Source: Planctobacterium sp965279005
GTDB lineage: Bacteria; Pseudomonadota; Gammaproteobacteria; Enterobacterales; Alteromonadaceae
DNA length: 64,000 bases
Reading direction: 5' to 3'
NCBI GenBank assembly: GCA_965279005.1
Contig: CBDIHK010000029.1
Span: 372,001 to 436,000, forward strand
The notes beneath the pieces were generated by a model that made no database searches, was not told the origin of the DNA, and saw only the letters and a program-made list of their open reading frames with translations. A program made the position numbers and the translations under genes. Below are positions 26,338 through 36,570 of this stretch, piece by piece (position 1 is the stretch's first letter; each line of letters begins with the position of its first letter).

Positions 26338-26648
26338 TTAGCTCTTAGTCATCCGTCGTAATTGCATGGGGGAGGTTTTGGGCAACCGTTCAATTTCGCC
26401 TTTAGCTTCCAAATCCAATTGCACTGCTTTGCAATACCAGCGCACCGAACCCGGTTTTGGAAATAATTCATCTTTATTTTCAATACTTTGCAGTTGCTGT
26501 TTTACTGCGGCCTCCATTTCGGCAAAACTCATACCGCCTTCAGTTGGCAATACCGCGTGCATCGCCTCCCTGATAATGGCGTATTTGGTTTCATTAAGGT
26601 TTCGGTGTAGCCTGGATGGTTGACGTTTTCAGCCTTGATACTTGCCAT
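26338..26648 (-). pseudogene. DUF6958-like small protein, frameshifted
   Basis: The open frame 26338-26562 (AMHAVLPTEGGMSFAEMEAAV; SVRWYCKAVQLDLEAKGEIER) lacks its start. A second frame from ATG 26648 reads MASIKAENVNHPGYTETL, the expected N-terminus of this small family, and breaks at TTAATGAA near 26590. Adding one A (TTAAATGAA) joins both into one protein of about 103 residues (ETL-NETKYAIIREAMHAVL). So a one-base deletion in a short A run has split the gene, or the base was missed in sequencing. The function of the family is unknown. Confidence 0.75.
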
Positions 26649-26719
26649 AGCGGTATTTCCTGTAGCTCGAATACCCCTCAATATAGAAGAATCGAAACGG
26701 GATGACTTGCTAAATCCTG

Positions 26720-27535
26720 CTAATTTTTGCTGTCAGCTATCCAAGACTGATAGACAGAAGGTGAAACGCCAAAGGCTTTGCGAAAAGCCGTTACAAATGC
26801 ACTTAGGCTGGTATAACCAATGTCGTGTGCGATGTTAGTGATATTAGTTTCTTTTGATTCAAGTCGATGGCGCGCAGCATCCAAGCGTAAGCGCATAACA
26901 TACTTGTGTACAGTAATCCCAAATGCCGCTTTAAACAAACGGGTAAAGTGGTATTCCGATAGCGCAACATGGCTAGCTACATCTTTGGTTTGAATATGCT
27001 TTAGGCAATGCGCTTCAATATATTGTCGAGCCCTCAATAACCGTCCAACTAACACAGCGCGGGTACTCTGTTTATTTTTTGACAGGCTGTGTATTGCCAT
27101 AAAGCGAGCTCGTTGCAGCTGAAGCTGCTGGCCAACAATCTCTAAAAGCAATTCCTCCGCATTGTGGTAGTCCGATTCCATCACCAATGCATCTAATAAA
27201 CTTGAGAGCGAATCGCCTTTGGGCAAGGCAATGCTCTCTAGCAGCCCGCCGAGTTCTTCCGGAATCGACAAGAACTTAGCTATTTCTGAGATAAAACCAG
27301 GGCTGATGTAACAAAGTAGTAGCTTGGTAGGTTTGGCCGATAGCCTATCTATTGAGTAGTGGCTGTTTGGTTGTGCATCAAGATAGAGGTAACAGGTTGG
27401 ATCCAACTTTCGCCCTGCTACAGATACTTTGCCATTAAGCGGACAAACAATAATGCGATGGCCGTAATCAGGCAGCTTAATCGATTGGTTTAGGTCATCT
27501 ACCGAAAAGGAATTGATTGGCGAAACAGTCTTCAT
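26720..27535 (-). CDS. AraC family transcriptional regulator
   Basis: A 271-residue protein with N-terminal cupin-like half (about 1-160) and C-terminal double helix-turn-helix (IQTKDVASHVALSEYHFTRLFK; ITNIAHDIGYTSLSAFVTAFRK; FGVSP-YQ). It lies upstream of the tricorn-like gene in map order but is transcribed away from it on the same strand with an 83-bp gap, so it may follow that gene as a read-through partner. Confidence 0.88.
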   Translation of the reverse strand: MKTVSPINSFSVDDLNQSIKLPDYGHRIIVCPLNGKVSVAGRKLDPTCYLYLDAQPNSHYSIDRLSAKPTKLLLCYISPGFISEIAKFLSIPEELGGLLESIALPKGDSLSSLLDALVMESDYHNAEELLLEIVGQQLQLQRARFMAIHSLSKNKQSTRAVLVGRLLRARQYIEAHCLKHIQTKDVASHVALSEYHFTRLFKAAFGITVHKYVMRLRLDAARHRLESKETNITNIAHDIGYTSLSAFVTAFRKAFGVSPSVYQSWIADSKN

Positions 27536-27618
27536 GCCACGCAGGATCCCTCTTTTATTGGATTGGATGTTTCAGCCAAACCGAGGAGTGCACCTGGTTT
27601 GGCTGATTTTAGTTTACA

Positions 27619-30600
27619 TCAGAAATCCTTAGGAGCGGGCGGCACAGTTAGCTTCTTTTTGGGATTTTCACGCAGTTCTTTTAACAATTCCTCAACAGCC
27701 CTTTCAACCGAAGGATCCTTGCCTTGGAATACGAGTTCAGGCCTATCAATTACTTCAATATCAGGTGTCACCCCTTCATTTTCGATGATCCAGTTGCCGT
27801 CATTGTCCAAGATCCTGAAGGTTGCAGCAATTACCTGGCCACCATCGACTAGGCGTGGGTTGCCTGAAATACCAATTAATCCGCCCCAGGTACGGGTACC
27901 TATTAGCTTGCCCAGGCCTGCCTGGCGGAAGTAATAGGGTAGTGCATCACCGCCAGAGCTGGAATAGCCATTAATCAACATGGCTTTAGGGCCATCATGG
28001 GCCAACTGCGGCGTTTTTGTGGGCTCGACCCCGCGGCGCTTCCAGTAGTTCAAGGGCTTGCGCGCCAACCAGGTGATCATATGCTCAGGGATAAAACCGC
28101 CACCGTTGTATCTGTCATCAATGATCAGGGCGTCCTTGGTAGTTTGTGGCATAAAGGTCTTAAACAACTCGCGATGACCCGCTAAATGCGTATTAGGTAA
28201 GTGTACATAACCAATACGGCCACCAGACAACTCATCGACATAGGCGATTCGCGAGTTGACCCACTCCAGGTAACGCAATCCCAGTTCGCTCGCCACAGGT
28301 TTTACGGTCACTTTCCAAGTATCATCGGTGTTTGGTGTGTCACTCAACAACAACTCAATGGGTTGTCCTTGGGTGTTTTCCAACAACTCATAAAAATTGG
28401 TCACATCATTGGTAAGACGGCCTTGCACGGGAAATAATATAGTTGCCAGCTGCCGCTTTAATACCAGGTTCGTCTAATGGCGAGCGGAATTCTTCGTGCC
28501 AGTTTTCACCTTCAAAAATCTCATCAATCCTGGCGAAACCTGAACTGTGCCTGGAGATCTTGCCACCTAATAGGCCGTGCTTTTTGCGCTCGGCCGTCGG
28601 CATGTCACCAGACTGCACGTAAATGTGCCCAGCGTTGAGTTCACCCGCGATTTCGCTAAACACATAGTCCAAATCGCTACGGTGGGCGGCAGCATCGGCC
28701 ATAGGTTGGTATTTCTCTAGAATCGCATGCCAATCCTGGCCATGGTGGTTTTCATCATAGAACCAGTCCCTCAGGGTGCGCCAACCTTCAACATACATCT
28801 GCTTCCATTCTACCGCCGGGTCGATCTTCAATACCATCTGCCCCAGGTTGAGTTTGGATTTGCCAAGATCCTGCTTTTCTTTTGGCTCTACGATGCTGTA
28901 GTTTTTGCCTGACCGAACCAACAAGTGTTTGCCATTGGGCGAGACCGTATAGGCGTTGACTTTTTTAGCGACGGTTTTCACCTCGCCATCCCGGCCAGTG
29001 CCAACCATTATCAGCTTATTGCCAGTCCTGGCCAAAACGGCATCCTTGACACCACTAAGCGAGTTGTAGTTACCCGCTTTAGCATTGAGCACTTCTACCC
29101 GCTGCATAAAGTTTTCACTTTGCAGCGCTGTTGAAATGTCTGGCTTTTCACCTTCCTGTTCAGGCTCCTCATCGGTTTTGATTACCACTTCATCGCTTTC
29201 AAACTTATTGAGGGCATGAATGTCATCATTGACTGCGACGCCGTAGATCCTAGTGGCGTCGTTATACAGATAATCAAACTCATAGCTGGAAAAAGTCAGG
29301 TTAAAATCCCGTTCCGAAGTAAAGAACAAATAATGGCCATCCGATGAAAAGGTCGGGTTATTCTCCGAGGTCATACTGTCAGTCAAGCGGGTACTCTGAC
29401 CAGTTTCCAAGTTATAGTGCCAAAGTGAACTATAGCGGTTCTCATCGTTTTTAACGTAAACGATATCCTGGCTATTGGGAGACCAGGTGTACTCGGTCAG
29501 GCCGTTTTCATTGAAGCGGGCGACATCGATTTTGGTCTGCTCACCTGATGCTATATCAAGTACCCAAAGCGTATGGTTTTTATCCGCGAATAGCAGTTTT
29601 TGGTTGTCGGCGGACCAAAGCGGCGTGAAACGCCAAATAGTACCGTTGTCAGTAAGCTGCTTAACTGCATTGTTATCGGCTCGATCTTTTAAGTAGATTT
29701 CATACTCGCCAGAAGCATCGCTCATGTAGGCGATATAGCGGCCGTCAGGTGACCAGCTAGCATCAATTTCACGGCTGCTAGGGGAGTGGGACAGGTTGCG
29801 GGTGACGCCATTTTTCTTTGGTACCGAAAACAGCTCACCGCGTGCGGTGAATAAGGCGCGCTTGCCACTGTTGTCAATGCTCATCGAGTCAATAAATTCA
29901 CTAACATTTTTGCTGTATGGCTTAGCGTATTGGCGCACACCAGGAATATTGATGCTGAGCTTTTCGGATTTGTTTTGGCCTGGATCGAAACGATACAGGT
30001 ATCCGCCATTTTCATAGACGATGGCATCAGGACCCGCAGACGGCCAAAGCACATCAAACTCTTTATGGTGGGTGAGCTTAAGTGGCTCCCTTCCCGAGCG
30101 ATACTGATAGAGGTTCAGGGTGTATTCGCGGTCTGAAACAAAGTAGATGTCATCGCCTACTACCGTTGGTTGATGGTCGGTGGCGCGATGATCGGTAAGT
30201 TGTTCAGAGGTATTGTTTTCCAGGTCATAGACCCAAACATCCTGTGCCCGGCCACCGCGGGTGCGCTTCCAGGTGCGGAATTCGCGGTCGATAGGCGTAT
30301 AGACAAATTTGCTGCCGTCGCTAGATAGCATGCCGCCACCCGTTTCTGGCACCGCCAACGGCTGTTCCATACCACCGTCAACTGACACCATATAAGGACG
30401 CCCCATACGCTGTCCCCAGGGCAGGCGGTTGGCTCGGAACAGGATATTTTCACCATCTGGTGTCCAATCCAAGATGCGATAATCAAAACCGCCCCTAGGT
30501 GGCATAGGACCGACATCATTGTAATAGGTGAGCTGGGTTAAACCTGAACCATCCACATTCATCACATAAACCTGGCGGCTACCATTGTATTCGGCGGAGA

Positions 30601-30841
30601 AGGCAATTTTGCTACCATCGGGTGAAAATTTGGGAAAGGCTTCAAAACCAATATGGTCAGTCAAGCGTTTACTGCTGCCGGTAGTATGGTCAGCGATGTA
30701 AATGTCACCGGCATAAACGAAAGTGACTTTGTCTTTGTGGATATCAGCGAAGCGTAACAAACGCGTATCTTCGGTTTCATAGGCATGGCTAAGACCCGAT
30801 GCCATAAGGCAGATGGCAGCCAGCAGTTTAGGGTATTTCAT
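27619..30841 (-). pseudogene. tricorn protease homolog (S41-like), frameshifted
   Basis: Two frames give one tricorn-type peptidase of about 1070 residues. The upstream frame (30841-28406) has a signal peptide, a TolB-like beta-propeller (FSPDGSKIAFSAEYNG; WSPDGRYIAYMSD), the second propeller, and the tricorn core with start of the PDZ domain (LDEPGIKAAAGNY). The downstream frame (up to about 28433) finishes the PDZ (QGRLTNDVTNFYELLE) and holds the protease domain with GYSSSGGDALPYYFR (nucleophile Ser). The switch lies in a TATATT run near 28435; two missing bases (AT) would restore NYILFPVQGR. Otherwise intact, so the loss is recent or a sequencing error. Confidence 0.88.
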
Positions 30842-30981
30842 GTCGTTCCTTATTGTTTTAGTGATACTAGTTACTTAGCAGTGTTACATAGTAACAATTA
30901 GACTAGGCACTGCAGCGGACAGGCGGTGAAGTACAGATATTCTGCGTTGACTTATACCTCGGCTTGGCCGTAAAAGATTAA

Positions 30982-32289
30982 TTATTCGCCTTCGTAGACA
31001 ATTTTTCCATCCATCATAGTCAGCTTGGTTTGCCCATACAGGACGTAGCCAATGAAAGGGGAGTTTTTGGATTTGGACGCAAAAAAATCTTCATCCACCA
31101 TGAAGGCCGTGTCTAAATCGAACAGGCATAAGTCAGCTTTTGCACCTACTTCAATACGGCCACATTCAATGCCAAACAACCCACCCGCACCTTTGCTCAT
31201 CAGATCAATACAGGTAGTCATGGCCATCCTGCCGGTCTTGACAAAATGGGTGTAGATCAGGGGAAAGGCCGTTTCTAATCCAATGATACCAAAGGGCGCA
31301 AACTCAATATCATGGGCTTTTTCGTTGGGTGAATGGGGTGCATGGTCAGTAGCTATGGCGTCAATGGTGCCATCAAGCAAGGCTTCCTGACAGGCCAGCT
31401 TGTCATCGCGTGAACGCAATGGCGGGTTCATTTTCCAATTCGCATCCAGCGTGTTATCCGGCTTAACCCTGATGTCTTCATCGCACAGCAACAAATGATG
31501 TGGTGAAACCTCAGCTGTTACATTAATGCCATCCCGCTTGGCCGCCCTTACGGCTTCAATAGAGGCTTTGGTAGATATATGCAACACGTGGTAATGGGCA
31601 CCGATTTCAGCGCTCATTTGGCAGCCTCGTTGCACATGGACAGATTCAGACTCAGGTTTGATCCCTTTAACACCGAATTTCTCAGCCATTTCACCCGCAT
31701 GGATGGCACCGCCATTGGACAAGGACTCATCTTCTGAGTGATCTAGCACAGGCAACCCAACTTCTCTAGCCTGGATGAGGGCTTGTTTGAACAGTTCAGG
31801 TTCTTGCACCCCTCTACCATCGTCGGTTATCGCTACCGCACCCGCTTGTTTCAACGCCGCAAAGTCGGTTAACTTTTTCCCGGCTAAGGAATACGACAGC
31901 GAGCCGGTGGGGTAAACCTTACAAATACCGACTTCTTCAGATCGTTTTGCCATAAAACCTACCACCTCAGCATTGTCGGCAGTGGGGCTTGTGTTAGGCA
32001 TGGAAATGACGCTGGTAAAACCGCCTTTAACTGCGGCTTTGCTGCCGGATTCAATATCTTCTTTGTATTCCATACCAGGTTCGCGGAAGTGAACCTGGGG
32101 ATCAACTAACCCTGGCGACAAAAATAAGCCACTAGCATCGACAATCCGGTCAAACCTGCCTTCAGGGAGAGCCTCAGAGACACTGCTGATTTTGTCGTCT
32201 TGCACAACGATGTTGATGATAATGTCGCCGTCAGAGGCATCACCAATCAATCTTTTTTTACAATTGGCGTTTTTAATCAGGGTTTTCAT
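30982..32289 (-). CDS. pyrC: dihydroorotase, class I-like, probably Zur-controlled
   Basis: I take ATG 32289 (MKTLIKNANCKK, 435 residues); a longer frame to 32382 would run through the Zur-like box. Dihydroorotase closes carbamoyl-aspartate to dihydroorotate in pyrimidine synthesis. Visible family motifs are SPGLVDPQVHFREPG, GGFTSVISMPNTSPT, LHISTKAS, AEVSPHHLLL and ATDHAPHSP. The first metal-binding His of the usual H-x-H is Gln here (DPQVHF), which may change metal demand. It is divergent from folE2, the zinc-independent GTP cyclohydrolase, which suggests that it is a zinc-sparing second copy; that the genome has another pyrC is inference. Confidence 0.85.
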   Translation of the reverse strand: MKTLIKNANCKKRLIGDASDGDIIINIVVQDDKISSVSEALPEGRFDRIVDASGLFLSPGLVDPQVHFREPGMEYKEDIESGSKAAVKGGFTSVISMPNTSPTADNAEVVGFMAKRSEEVGICKVYPTGSLSYSLAGKKLTDFAALKQAGAVAITDDGRGVQEPELFKQALIQAREVGLPVLDHSEDESLSNGGAIHAGEMAEKFGVKGIKPESESVHVQRGCQMSAEIGAHYHVLHISTKASIEAVRAAKRDGINVTAEVSPHHLLLCDEDIRVKPDNTLDANWKMNPPLRSRDDKLACQEALLDGTIDAIATDHAPHSPNEKAHDIEFAPFGIIGLETAFPLIYTHFVKTGRMAMTTCIDLMSKGAGGLFGIECGRIEVGAKADLCLFDLDTAFMVDEDFFASKSKNSPFIGYVLYGQTKLTMMDGKIVYEGE

Positions 32290-32315
32290 GGGGGCAATAA
32301 TCTCTTCACTGTAAC

Positions 32316-32338
32316 GATATGTGATAACATAACAATTT
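32316..32338. promoter_or_regulatory. Zur-like box between dihydroorotase and folE2
   Basis: A 23-bp near-palindrome with core TGTGATAACATAACA. By my alignment it matches the gammaproteobacterial Zur consensus (core TGTTATAWTATAACA with GAAA/TTTC flanks) at about 18 of 23 positions. It lies 27 bp from the dihydroorotase ATG and 65 bp from folE2, a fit place to repress both when zinc is ample. Confidence 0.65.
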
Positions 32339-32402
32339 ATAAACCTAAAACCCAGATGCAGAGTAATGAATCTGCCAATCAATTAAATAACTCAGAGTAA
32401 AA

Positions 32403-33311
32403 ATGCAGCAAAACCAAACTTCTCTTCCCGATATCGCTAAAAATCATCCGGTAGCAAACCCAAAATCTTTACAATGGGTGGGCATGGAAAAGATTGGCAT
32501 CCCGATTAAGTTATCTCTGGCAAATGGTGACGTTACCGCCACGAGTGCGAAAGCAGATGTTTTTGTCAGCCTAGATACGGCAGCAAAAGGCATCCATATG
32601 TCCCGCTTGTATTTGAAACTGAACGAATTGTTAGCTAACCAAATTGTCACCCAAAATAGCCTCAACACATTGCTAGATTCTATGTTGCAGTCGCACATTG
32701 ACATCAGCAAGTCAGCCATGGTCAGGCTCGCCTTTGACTTGCCAATCCACAAAAAAGCACTGCTTAGTGACAATTATGGCTTTCAGCTATATTCGGTGGT
32801 GCTAACCAAGCAAATTATTGCCGGTAAGGGCAAAACCGAGCTGGAGCTAACTATTCCCTATTCCAGCACCTGTCCTTGCTCAGCTTCCCTCGCAACCCAA
32901 TTAAACGCAGAAGCAATCCAAAACCATTTCCAAGAGGAAATGGTGAGCAAGGCCGACTTGGTGAAATGGCTAACTTCGGGCGAAGCATCCCTGGCTACCC
33001 CACACAACCAGCGCTCCTATGCCTACATCAAGCTAGACATAATCCACGGCCACACTGTTGATATCGATACACTTATATTTCAATTGGAAGATGCGATAGG
33101 CACACCTGTTCAAACCGCGGTTAAACGCGAGGATGAACAGGAATTTGCCCGGCTCAACGGCAATAACCTTTTGTTTTGCGAAGACGCGGGCCGGCGCATA
33201 AAACAGTTTTTGGAAGACTTACAGTATGTTGAAGACTACTGGTTTAAAGTCGAACACCAAGAAAGCCTGCACGCCCACAACGCTGTAGTAATCGACCAAA
33301 AACAGGCTTAG
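32403..33311 (+). CDS. folE2: GTP cyclohydrolase FolE2 (type IB)
   Basis: A 302-residue FolE2: opening LPDIAKNHP, KADVFVSLDTAAKGIHMSRL, the catalytic TIPYSSTCPCSASL with the conserved Cys, and HNQRSYAYIKL. FolE2 makes dihydroneopterin triphosphate for folate synthesis and can use metals other than zinc, so it replaces FolE during zinc shortage. The Zur-like box upstream supports this role. Length is normal. Confidence 0.95.
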   Translation: MQQNQTSLPDIAKNHPVANPKSLQWVGMEKIGIPIKLSLANGDVTATSAKADVFVSLDTAAKGIHMSRLYLKLNELLANQIVTQNSLNTLLDSMLQSHIDISKSAMVRLAFDLPIHKKALLSDNYGFQLYSVVLTKQIIAGKGKTELELTIPYSSTCPCSASLATQLNAEAIQNHFQEEMVSKADLVKWLTSGEASLATPHNQRSYAYIKLDIIHGHTVDIDTLIFQLEDAIGTPVQTAVKREDEQEFARLNGNNLLFCEDAGRRIKQFLEDLQYVEDYWFKVEHQESLHAHNAVVIDQKQA

Positions 33312-33327
33312 AAAATAGATATCAAAG

Positions 33328-34419
33328 CTATAGTAAAAACTCGTTACGAGCACAAGAAGTAACTGGCGGCTCCCCTTTGCTATCAGGTATGCCAAACCAC
33401 TTACCGGCAACGGCCATCAATGCAGTTTGATGTTGCAATACATGGGTATGCCTAAGCCGTGGAATACCTATTAGCTGTTTGTCGCCTTGCAGTTGGTCGA
33501 ACAGCTTTTGGTTTAAGCCGCGGTCACTCATTTGATCAATCTCGCCGTACACCAATAAAGTAGGAGCATGCAATTGCGCCGCAGCTGACAAGGTATCGGA
33601 GGTAGACTGGTAATCGTAACCGGCAATACCTCGGGCTGACTCCACTATGTCAACTTCATTGCCATCTAGCAAATTCGCAATCCAAGGACGTGAGCGGGCG
33701 CCAAACTTGGGGATGGTTTCTGCAATTGAATGCATTGCAGCCACTGCAATGATGCGCTTGACCCTATCATCCCTACTTCCCAGTTGGATAGCGGTTGCCG
33801 CGCCCAGGGAAAAGCCAAAGACATCAAACTCAGTCAGTCCTAGGTGATCTGCAAATTGCATCATATCCGCACTTTCTTGTTCGCCAAAGGACAACCAGTC
33901 ACCACCACTCATTCCGTGGCCGCGTAAATCAGGAATTATGACCCTGTAACCCTGTTGTGCAAATTCAACCCCATAACTGACTAAGCTTCGGTTATCCCGT
34001 GCCCAGCCATGCAGCATTAGCAAAACACCTTTTTCTTCTGGTATTAACTTGGCTTGATGGCACTGTTTAACCGGCCAAGTCCAATGGGTGTGGATGTATC
34101 TGATCCAATCGCCACCCTCACCTTCCACCGGCTTGGTAGCAAAGGTATAACCATAATTCCCAGCTGCGATATCAAAGTAGCTGATTGTTAACCCTTCAAC
34201 GTCTAATTGCACTTGCCGCCGTTGAAAACCATTGTGTTCAATTAGCCGGTCAGTCGCGTCGTTCACTATTGAGAACTGCTCATTGACCGTGGTGCCCAAT
34301 AGTGAATCATTGGGAGCACTCACCATTTGCATGGCAATGAAATAATTCGCACAGGCACTCAGATTTAACAGTACAGGAATAAACGCAAGGACAAGCAGTA
34401 AATGGCGGACTCTAAACAT
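33328..34419 (-). CDS. alpha/beta hydrolase, probable lipoprotein
   Basis: A 363-residue protein with signal peptide and lipobox (LNLSAC, Cys about 23). Alpha/beta-hydrolase features: oxyanion strand LLMLHGWARDNRS, GHGMSGGDW, nucleophile elbow GFSLGAAT, a later LLVYGEIDQMSD (Asp) and HTHVLQHQ (His). The substrate is unknown. The N-terminal 90 residues before the fold are extra. Convergent with folE2. Confidence 0.82.
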   Translation of the reverse strand: MFRVRHLLLVLAFIPVLLNLSACANYFIAMQMVSAPNDSLLGTTVNEQFSIVNDATDRLIEHNGFQRRQVQLDVEGLTISYFDIAAGNYGYTFATKPVEGEGGDWIRYIHTHWTWPVKQCHQAKLIPEEKGVLLMLHGWARDNRSLVSYGVEFAQQGYRVIIPDLRGHGMSGGDWLSFGEQESADMMQFADHLGLTEFDVFGFSLGAATAIQLGSRDDRVKRIIAVAAMHSIAETIPKFGARSRPWIANLLDGNEVDIVESARGIAGYDYQSTSDTLSAAAQLHAPTLLVYGEIDQMSDRGLNQKLFDQLQGDKQLIGIPRLRHTHVLQHQTALMAVAGKWFGIPDSKGEPPVTSCARNEFLL

Positions 34420-34554
34420 AACAATAAGCTTTTCAAATAAAAGCTATTGTTTGGAAAACCCCATTGATTTCAATTGCCCATCGCCAGGATGGATCATATT
34501 GAGGCTGGATATACATTCATAGGGGTGAATCGGAGGATGCCAAGCAACCATAGG

Positions 34555-34626
34555 AACCAAAGGGGTCAGGTTCGATTGAACCAAGTAAACTCTTTGGTTC
34601 TTCAATCGAACCTGACCCCTTTGGTT
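34555..34626. repeat. REP-like palindromic repeat
   Basis: A perfect 26-bp inverted repeat (34555-34580 and 34601-34626) with core GGGGTCAGGTTCGATTGAA and a 20-bp loop that itself can pair (GAACCAA/TTGGTTC). TAGGAACCAA and its inverse flank it. GGGGTCAG-containing palindromes of this kind are seen in proteobacteria near REP-associated tyrosine transposases. Here it follows the LytTR gene by 10 bp and may also act as a terminator. Confidence 0.75.
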
Positions 34627-34635
34627 CTTTGGTTC

Positions 34636-35457
34636 CTACATGGCAATGTCAAAGCGGCTTTTCAATTTTGCCATATAGGTACGGCTACAGGCCACCTCGT
34701 CGCCAGAGTTTAAGATCATGTTGTAGTCGCCACGGCCTTTCGGTTCCAACTCTTTAATTTCACCCAGGTTAACAATGGCAGAGCGGTGCACCCGTTGGAA
34801 GGTTTTGGGGTTGAGGATTTTTTCAATGTTGCTTATGGTTTCCCGCTTCAAATAGTTATCGCCATCGCAGGTTAACTCGATGTAGTCACCGGAGGCTTTG
34901 ATTAGGGATATCTTGGCTACAGGTAATAAGCTGATCTTGTTCAGCCGTTCCAATGCGATGAATTCAGGATAGCTGGTGAGGTTACTAATGGAAGCAATCG
35001 CTTTGGCCGCTTTTTGCTCCTCCGCGCCCTCTTCAAAACTTAACCCCCGCTTCATGGACAAATAAAACCCACACCAAACCAGCATGACTAACGAAAAGTT
35101 CAGTGAGCCACCAAAATAATACCCCGTTTGAAAACCATGTTCCGGTGAGCCAAAAGTGAAAATCATAAAATGGTTTACTAACAGCGAGGACACACTGCCA
35201 ATGGTGTAAGCATAAACCAGTAGTGACAACACCATCAGCTTATTCGACCTCCCCGTAAGGTATTCCCAAAGAGGAAGAAACAGCAAACTACTGGCGGATC
35301 CCAAAAGCGTATAGAGCAAGTTCCGGCTGGCCGCCATTTCCCATGTCATGCCTTGGCTCAACCCAGAAAGCATTAACACCATAAAGGCCACTAGCCAAAA
35401 CGAAAGGTGGAAGCGCCAAAAACGAGATTTAATCTGCCGAATTTTATTGATGAACAT
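34636..35457 (-). CDS. membrane-anchored LytTR regulator (second)
   Basis: A 273-residue protein: four to five hydrophobic helices in the first 135 residues, then LytTR (about 170-270; VAKISLIKASGDYIELTCDG, FQRVHRSAIVNLGEIKELEPKG in outline, VACSRTYMAKLK). Same plan as the regulator at 15146 but clearly a different protein. Divergent from the aspartoacylase gene; the 194-bp gap should hold both promoters. Confidence 0.87.
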   Translation of the reverse strand: MFINKIRQIKSRFWRFHLSFWLVAFMVLMLSGLSQGMTWEMAASRNLLYTLLGSASSLLFLPLWEYLTGRSNKLMVLSLLVYAYTIGSVSSLLVNHFMIFTFGSPEHGFQTGYYFGGSLNFSLVMLVWCGFYLSMKRGLSFEEGAEEQKAAKAIASISNLTSYPEFIALERLNKISLLPVAKISLIKASGDYIELTCDGDNYLKRETISNIEKILNPKTFQRVHRSAIVNLGEIKELEPKGRGDYNMILNSGDEVACSRTYMAKLKSRFDIAM

Positions 35458-35651
35458 TATTCAGTTATAAAAATAGGAATTGATTATTGGTTAACATAAA
35501 GGCATAAAAGCTATGCTCAGGGGTTTACACAATACATTACGCCCTTGTTTTTGTTAATCAGAGCTAGGCAAAAACCTAATTAAATTAACTAAGGTTTGTT
35601 TTTACAGTTACAGTAATATTCTCACTTAGCGCAGTCGTCACCAGGAAAACG

Positions 35652-36542
35652 ATGGATAAAATCAAGCAAATCGCCGTTGTGGCCGGTACCCATGGAAATG
35701 AGTTCAGCGGTATTTATTTATTGAAAAAATGGCAAAAAAATTCACAGCTACTCGCTAGGGATGGACTCAATATTGAGACTGTATTTGCCAATCCCAGGAG
35801 TTTTGAGGAAAACAAACGCTACGTTGACAGCGACCTAAACCGCCAGTTTTTGCTCGAAGATCTGGCCAATAACGAACTTAGCAATCTGGAACAAAGCCGG
35901 GCAAAAACCATCAACAACCAGCTGGGTCCCAAAGGCAATGCCAGGACCGATTTCATCATAGATTTGCACAATACCACCAGCAATATGGGACCGTCGCTGA
36001 TCCTATTAAAATCGGATGACTTCAATAAAAAAATGGGTGCCTATGTACTATCCAAAATGCCAGAGGCTGTTGTGGTCTATGAAGATCAAATCCCCATGCA
36101 AGCCCACCCTTACCTAGCCACAATCGCGCCGCAAGGCGTTATTGTAGAAATTGGTCCGCAGCCACAGTCAGTGTTACGCCAAGATGTGCTTGAGTGGATG
36201 GAAACCATGACCCACACCATTTTAGATTTTGTTGCACTCTACAATAACGATGCACTGCCAGAACTGCCGCAACAATACGAAGCCTTCAGCTATATCGAAA
36301 CCCTTAAACTGCCTGAAGATGAGCAAGGGGAGCGCATCGGTATCGTGCACAAATATGTGCAAGACAGTGACTTCAAACCGCTTAAAAAAGGCGACCCCAT
36401 CTACACCTTGTTTGAAGGCGGTGAGGTCACCTACGAGGGCGACTATGAAGCCTACCCCCATTTTATTAATGAGGCCGCCTATTACGACAATAACCTGGCT
36501 ATGTCGCTAGCGAAAAAAATCACTGTCTCGTTAGATAACTAG
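35652..36542 (+). CDS. aspartoacylase (ASPA/AstE family)
   Basis: A 296-residue zinc carboxypeptidase-fold enzyme, close to the animal aspartoacylase type: GTHGNEFSG (zinc His and Glu), NPRSFEENKRYVDSDLNR, IDLHNTTSNMGPSLIL (third zinc ligand His) and VEIGPQPQSVLR (catalytic Glu). The reaction is hydrolysis of N-acetyl-aspartate or related N-acyl amino acids. No neighbouring gene fixes the substrate. GAAAACG is the only weak ribosome-binding site. Confidence 0.92.
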   Translation: MDKIKQIAVVAGTHGNEFSGIYLLKKWQKNSQLLARDGLNIETVFANPRSFEENKRYVDSDLNRQFLLEDLANNELSNLEQSRAKTINNQLGPKGNARTDFIIDLHNTTSNMGPSLILLKSDDFNKKMGAYVLSKMPEAVVVYEDQIPMQAHPYLATIAPQGVIVEIGPQPQSVLRQDVLEWMETMTHTILDFVALYNNDALPELPQQYEAFSYIETLKLPEDEQGERIGIVHKYVQDSDFKPLKKGDPIYTLFEGGEVTYEGDYEAYPHFINEAAYYDNNLAMSLAKKITVSLDN

Positions 36543-36570
36543 GCCTTTTCGGTTTTAGAAATTTAGGAAA

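Noticed and set aside
32290..32382. N-terminal extension of dihydroorotase by 31 codons
   Set aside because: It would encode unrelated aromatic residues and run across the Zur-like box; ATG 32289 aligns with normal family starts.
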